Below are positions 62,475 to 64,000 of a stretch of 64,000 nt of DNA, one piece after another. A model generated the notes under the pieces. It was not told the origin of the DNA and made no database searches. It was given only the letters and a program-made list of their open reading frames with translations. Made by a program: the position numbers and the translations under genes. Each line of letters starts with the position of its first letter. Position 1 is the stretch's first letter. Source of the stretch: Clavaria fumosa (taxonomy: Eukaryota > Basidiomycota > Agaricomycetes > Agaricales > Clavariaceae); contig OX637804.1 in assembly GCA_951802425.1 (NCBI GenBank), forward strand, positions 558,001 through 622,000. Reading direction: 5' to 3'.

Positions 62475-63650
62475 ATGCCTACTACATGTTCCGGTGCTCG
62501 ACTTCCACCTCCTGTTGCCGACAACGTCGACATTCCAGAACTGGCCGACAATACTCTGACTCCGAGTGTGTCTGGACCTCCGGACCATGACAAAGAGTCA
62601 GATCCCTTGGTCACTGACGACGACGACGAGCTAAATGAACCTCCGACATCTCGAGCCGAATGCAAACTAACTCTGGCGTGTCTCCTTCAGAAGATTATTG
62701 ACGCCAACAAATGCCCAGAGACGGTTAAACCATGAGACCCCGATACCTTCGATGGCTCGGACGCTAAGAAGTTGAAAAGCTTCTTGGTCCAATGCCAATT
62801 GAATTTCCTTGATCGCCCTAGAGCGTTCAAATCCGATTCTCATAAGGTACACTATGTCCTTTCCTTTCTCCGGGGCTTCGCCCTGGAATGGTTTGAACCA
62901 ATGATCCTGGATGGCGAGGGCCATCCGGTCCTTTCCAACTATAAGATGTTTGTTACTCAACTTACAGAGAACTTTGGTCCTTACGACGTGATCTGTGAGG
63001 CGGAGTTCAAACTCGAACGCCTCCGGATGCGTGAGGACCAGAAGTTGATGAAATATACCATTTTGTTCAACAGATTTGCGTCCATTGTCCATTGGGATGA
63101 ATATGCATTGCAGCGGCAGTTCTACAAAGGACTTGCCAGCCGCATCAAGGATGAACTGGCCTGCATTAACCGCACGGACACGCTCCGCGGACTCTGCGAG
63201 CAAGCCAGTGCGATCGATGGTCGTTATTGGGCTTGGCAGCAGGAGATCTCTCGGGACTCCATTAAGGCTCCGACGCCTAACAACACCATCAAAAAGGAGA
63301 CTTCGGATAATTCCAAGTCCCCGAACACTTCCGGCACTAATAACAAGCCTGAGAAACCATTGGAAAAGTGTCCGGTGAACTCCGGTTCGACTTCCGGAAA
63401 CTCCGTTCCAAAGGCCGCTGAGGGCTCCGCTAACTCCAGTAGCCCCAGCGACACAAAGAAAGCTCATCTGGGTCAGGATGGAAAACTGACTCCAGAGGAA
63501 CGCCAATGGCATTTCGATAATAATCTGTGCCTATTCTGTGGAATAGCAGGCCATAAAGCCAACGAGTGTCGTAAGCGGACCTCGCGGGCCAGTGCCAGCA
63601 CTGCACGAATCACCTCCAATGGAGATGACTCCATGCCAAAAAAAGATTGA
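62475..63650 (+). pseudogene. Element F gag with one in-frame TGA
   Basis: From ATG 62475 (MPTTCSGARLPPPVADNVD) the frame runs to 63650, broken only by TGA at 62733-62735 in KP-stop-DPDTFDGSD, where CGA (Arg) is the likely original. The capsid part reads FLVQCQLNFLDRPRAF, YVLSFLRGFALEWFEPM, FGPYDVICEAEFKLERLRM; a Ser/Lys-rich linker leads to the knuckle CLFCGIAGHKANEC at about 355. The last codons, CCA AAA AAA GAT TGA, contain a slippery run that fits -1 frameshifting into pol. Confidence 0.85.
63638..63644 (+). promoter_or_regulatory. Candidate -1 ribosomal frameshift site of element F
   Basis: Seven A in the phase A AAA AAA, followed by GAT TGA. Slipping back one base avoids the stop and enters the frame KRLSSPESTVQLSSC..., which is open into the protease. 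Structure downstream was not assessed. Confidence 0.65.
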
Positions 63651-64000
63651 GCAGCCCAGAGAGCACAGTACAACTCTCCAGCTGCTCCGACTCTGATCGT
63701 ACTAAACCTATACCCGATACCCTTTCCTTTCATCGTTCTCTTTCCCTTCTTGCCTCCTCTCCTTCTATTTCTTCTCCGTTCAAAGCAATGATAGACTCTG
63801 GCGCTGAACTTTGTTTCATTGACACCAAATTTGCTTCTCGTTTCCGTCTTCCGAAAACTCCGGTGACCCCTCAGGAGGTCGTTTTTATTAACGGGACCAC
63901 CTCCGTATGGGTTACCGAAGTGGTCTGGTTATCCATTCGGCCCTCCGCCATGGATCTGACCAATGTCTTGTTTGTAGTTACTGATCTTGATCCCTCTAGT
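63651..64000 (+). CDS. Element F pol, protease region, partial
   Basis: In the -1 frame relative to gag, open from before 63638 to the window end. MIDSGAELCFIDTKFASRF (63788 on) is a retropepsin active site with DSGA, and FINGTTSVWVTEVVW follows. RT and integrase should lie beyond the window. Confidence 0.8.

Larger units (their letters stand above)
61716..64000 (+). mobile_element. Element F: Ty3-type relative of A, truncated by window end
   Basis: 5' LTR, gag and start of protease on the plus strand; continues past base 64000. Its LTR is the same length (719 bp) and homologous to the A LTR, so A and F belong to one family at different ages. Confidence 0.88.

Noticed and set aside
1..64000. 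tRNA, rRNA or other structured RNA genes
   Set aside because: I found no cloverleaf, rRNA block or known ncRNA signature by eye; a covariance-model scan would be needed to exclude them.

Overview
The window reads as nuclear DNA of a mushroom-forming basidiomycete (Agaricomycete-like). The genes are split by many short GT-AG introns (about 48-65 bp), the protein families are ones common in that group (NACHT proteins, AAA ATPases of the DUF7025 type, single-pass membrane proteins with Ser/Thr-rich stalks), and the right half is packed with Ty3-type LTR retrotransposons carrying chromodomains. Names come from reading motifs by eye; no database search was possible.

Left part, 1-21.8 kb, is a gene-rich block. 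A NACHT receptor (1-2476, minus) is divergent from a six- to eight-exon AAA ATPase (2740-4991, plus). A small secreted or membrane-anchored protein (5180-5836) and a disordered protein (6078-7878) follow. Next comes a second divergent pair: a predicted pseudokinase with an N-terminal HeLo/MLKL-like helical domain (8315-10379, minus) and a catalytically complete kinase with a long novel N-terminus (10517-13276, plus), only 137 bp apart. A decayed multi-membrane-segment gene (13.84-17.5 kb, minus) and two tandem receptor-like genes with PPPY tails (17519-19143 and 20358-21810) close the block.

Middle part, 21.8-27 kb, is strongly CpG-depleted and holds only remnants: a palindromic element with 8-bp target duplication, a second copy of the end of the decayed membrane gene, a zinc-knuckle gag scrap and a hAT transposase scrap. 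A full-length non-LTR retrotransposon (27056-33750, plus) is inserted into it, flanked by a 12-bp target duplication.

Right part, 34.2-64 kb, is a nest of retrotransposons that can be resolved to the base. Element A (minus, 719-bp LTR) received element B (minus, 344-bp LTRs, 5-bp duplication GTCTG). B received element D (plus, 9.9 kb, two 918-bp LTRs differing at one base, 4-bp duplication GCGC) and a 257-bp hAT-type MITE (8-bp duplication). A was also hit by element C (plus, a decayed relative of B), which was hit by a 1389-bp solo LTR (5-bp duplication TAGAG) and by element F (plus, 719-bp LTR, relative of A, running off the window). Removing each insert rejoins the broken reading frame.

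The most unusual signals are the MLKL-like pseudokinase/kinase pair; spliced antisense accessory genes with a six-cysteine cluster and coiled coil inside two different LTR elements; an accessory sense gene 3' of pol in B; a UGA codon shared by B and C between protease and reverse transcriptase; and a seven-A slippery site at the gag stop of F.
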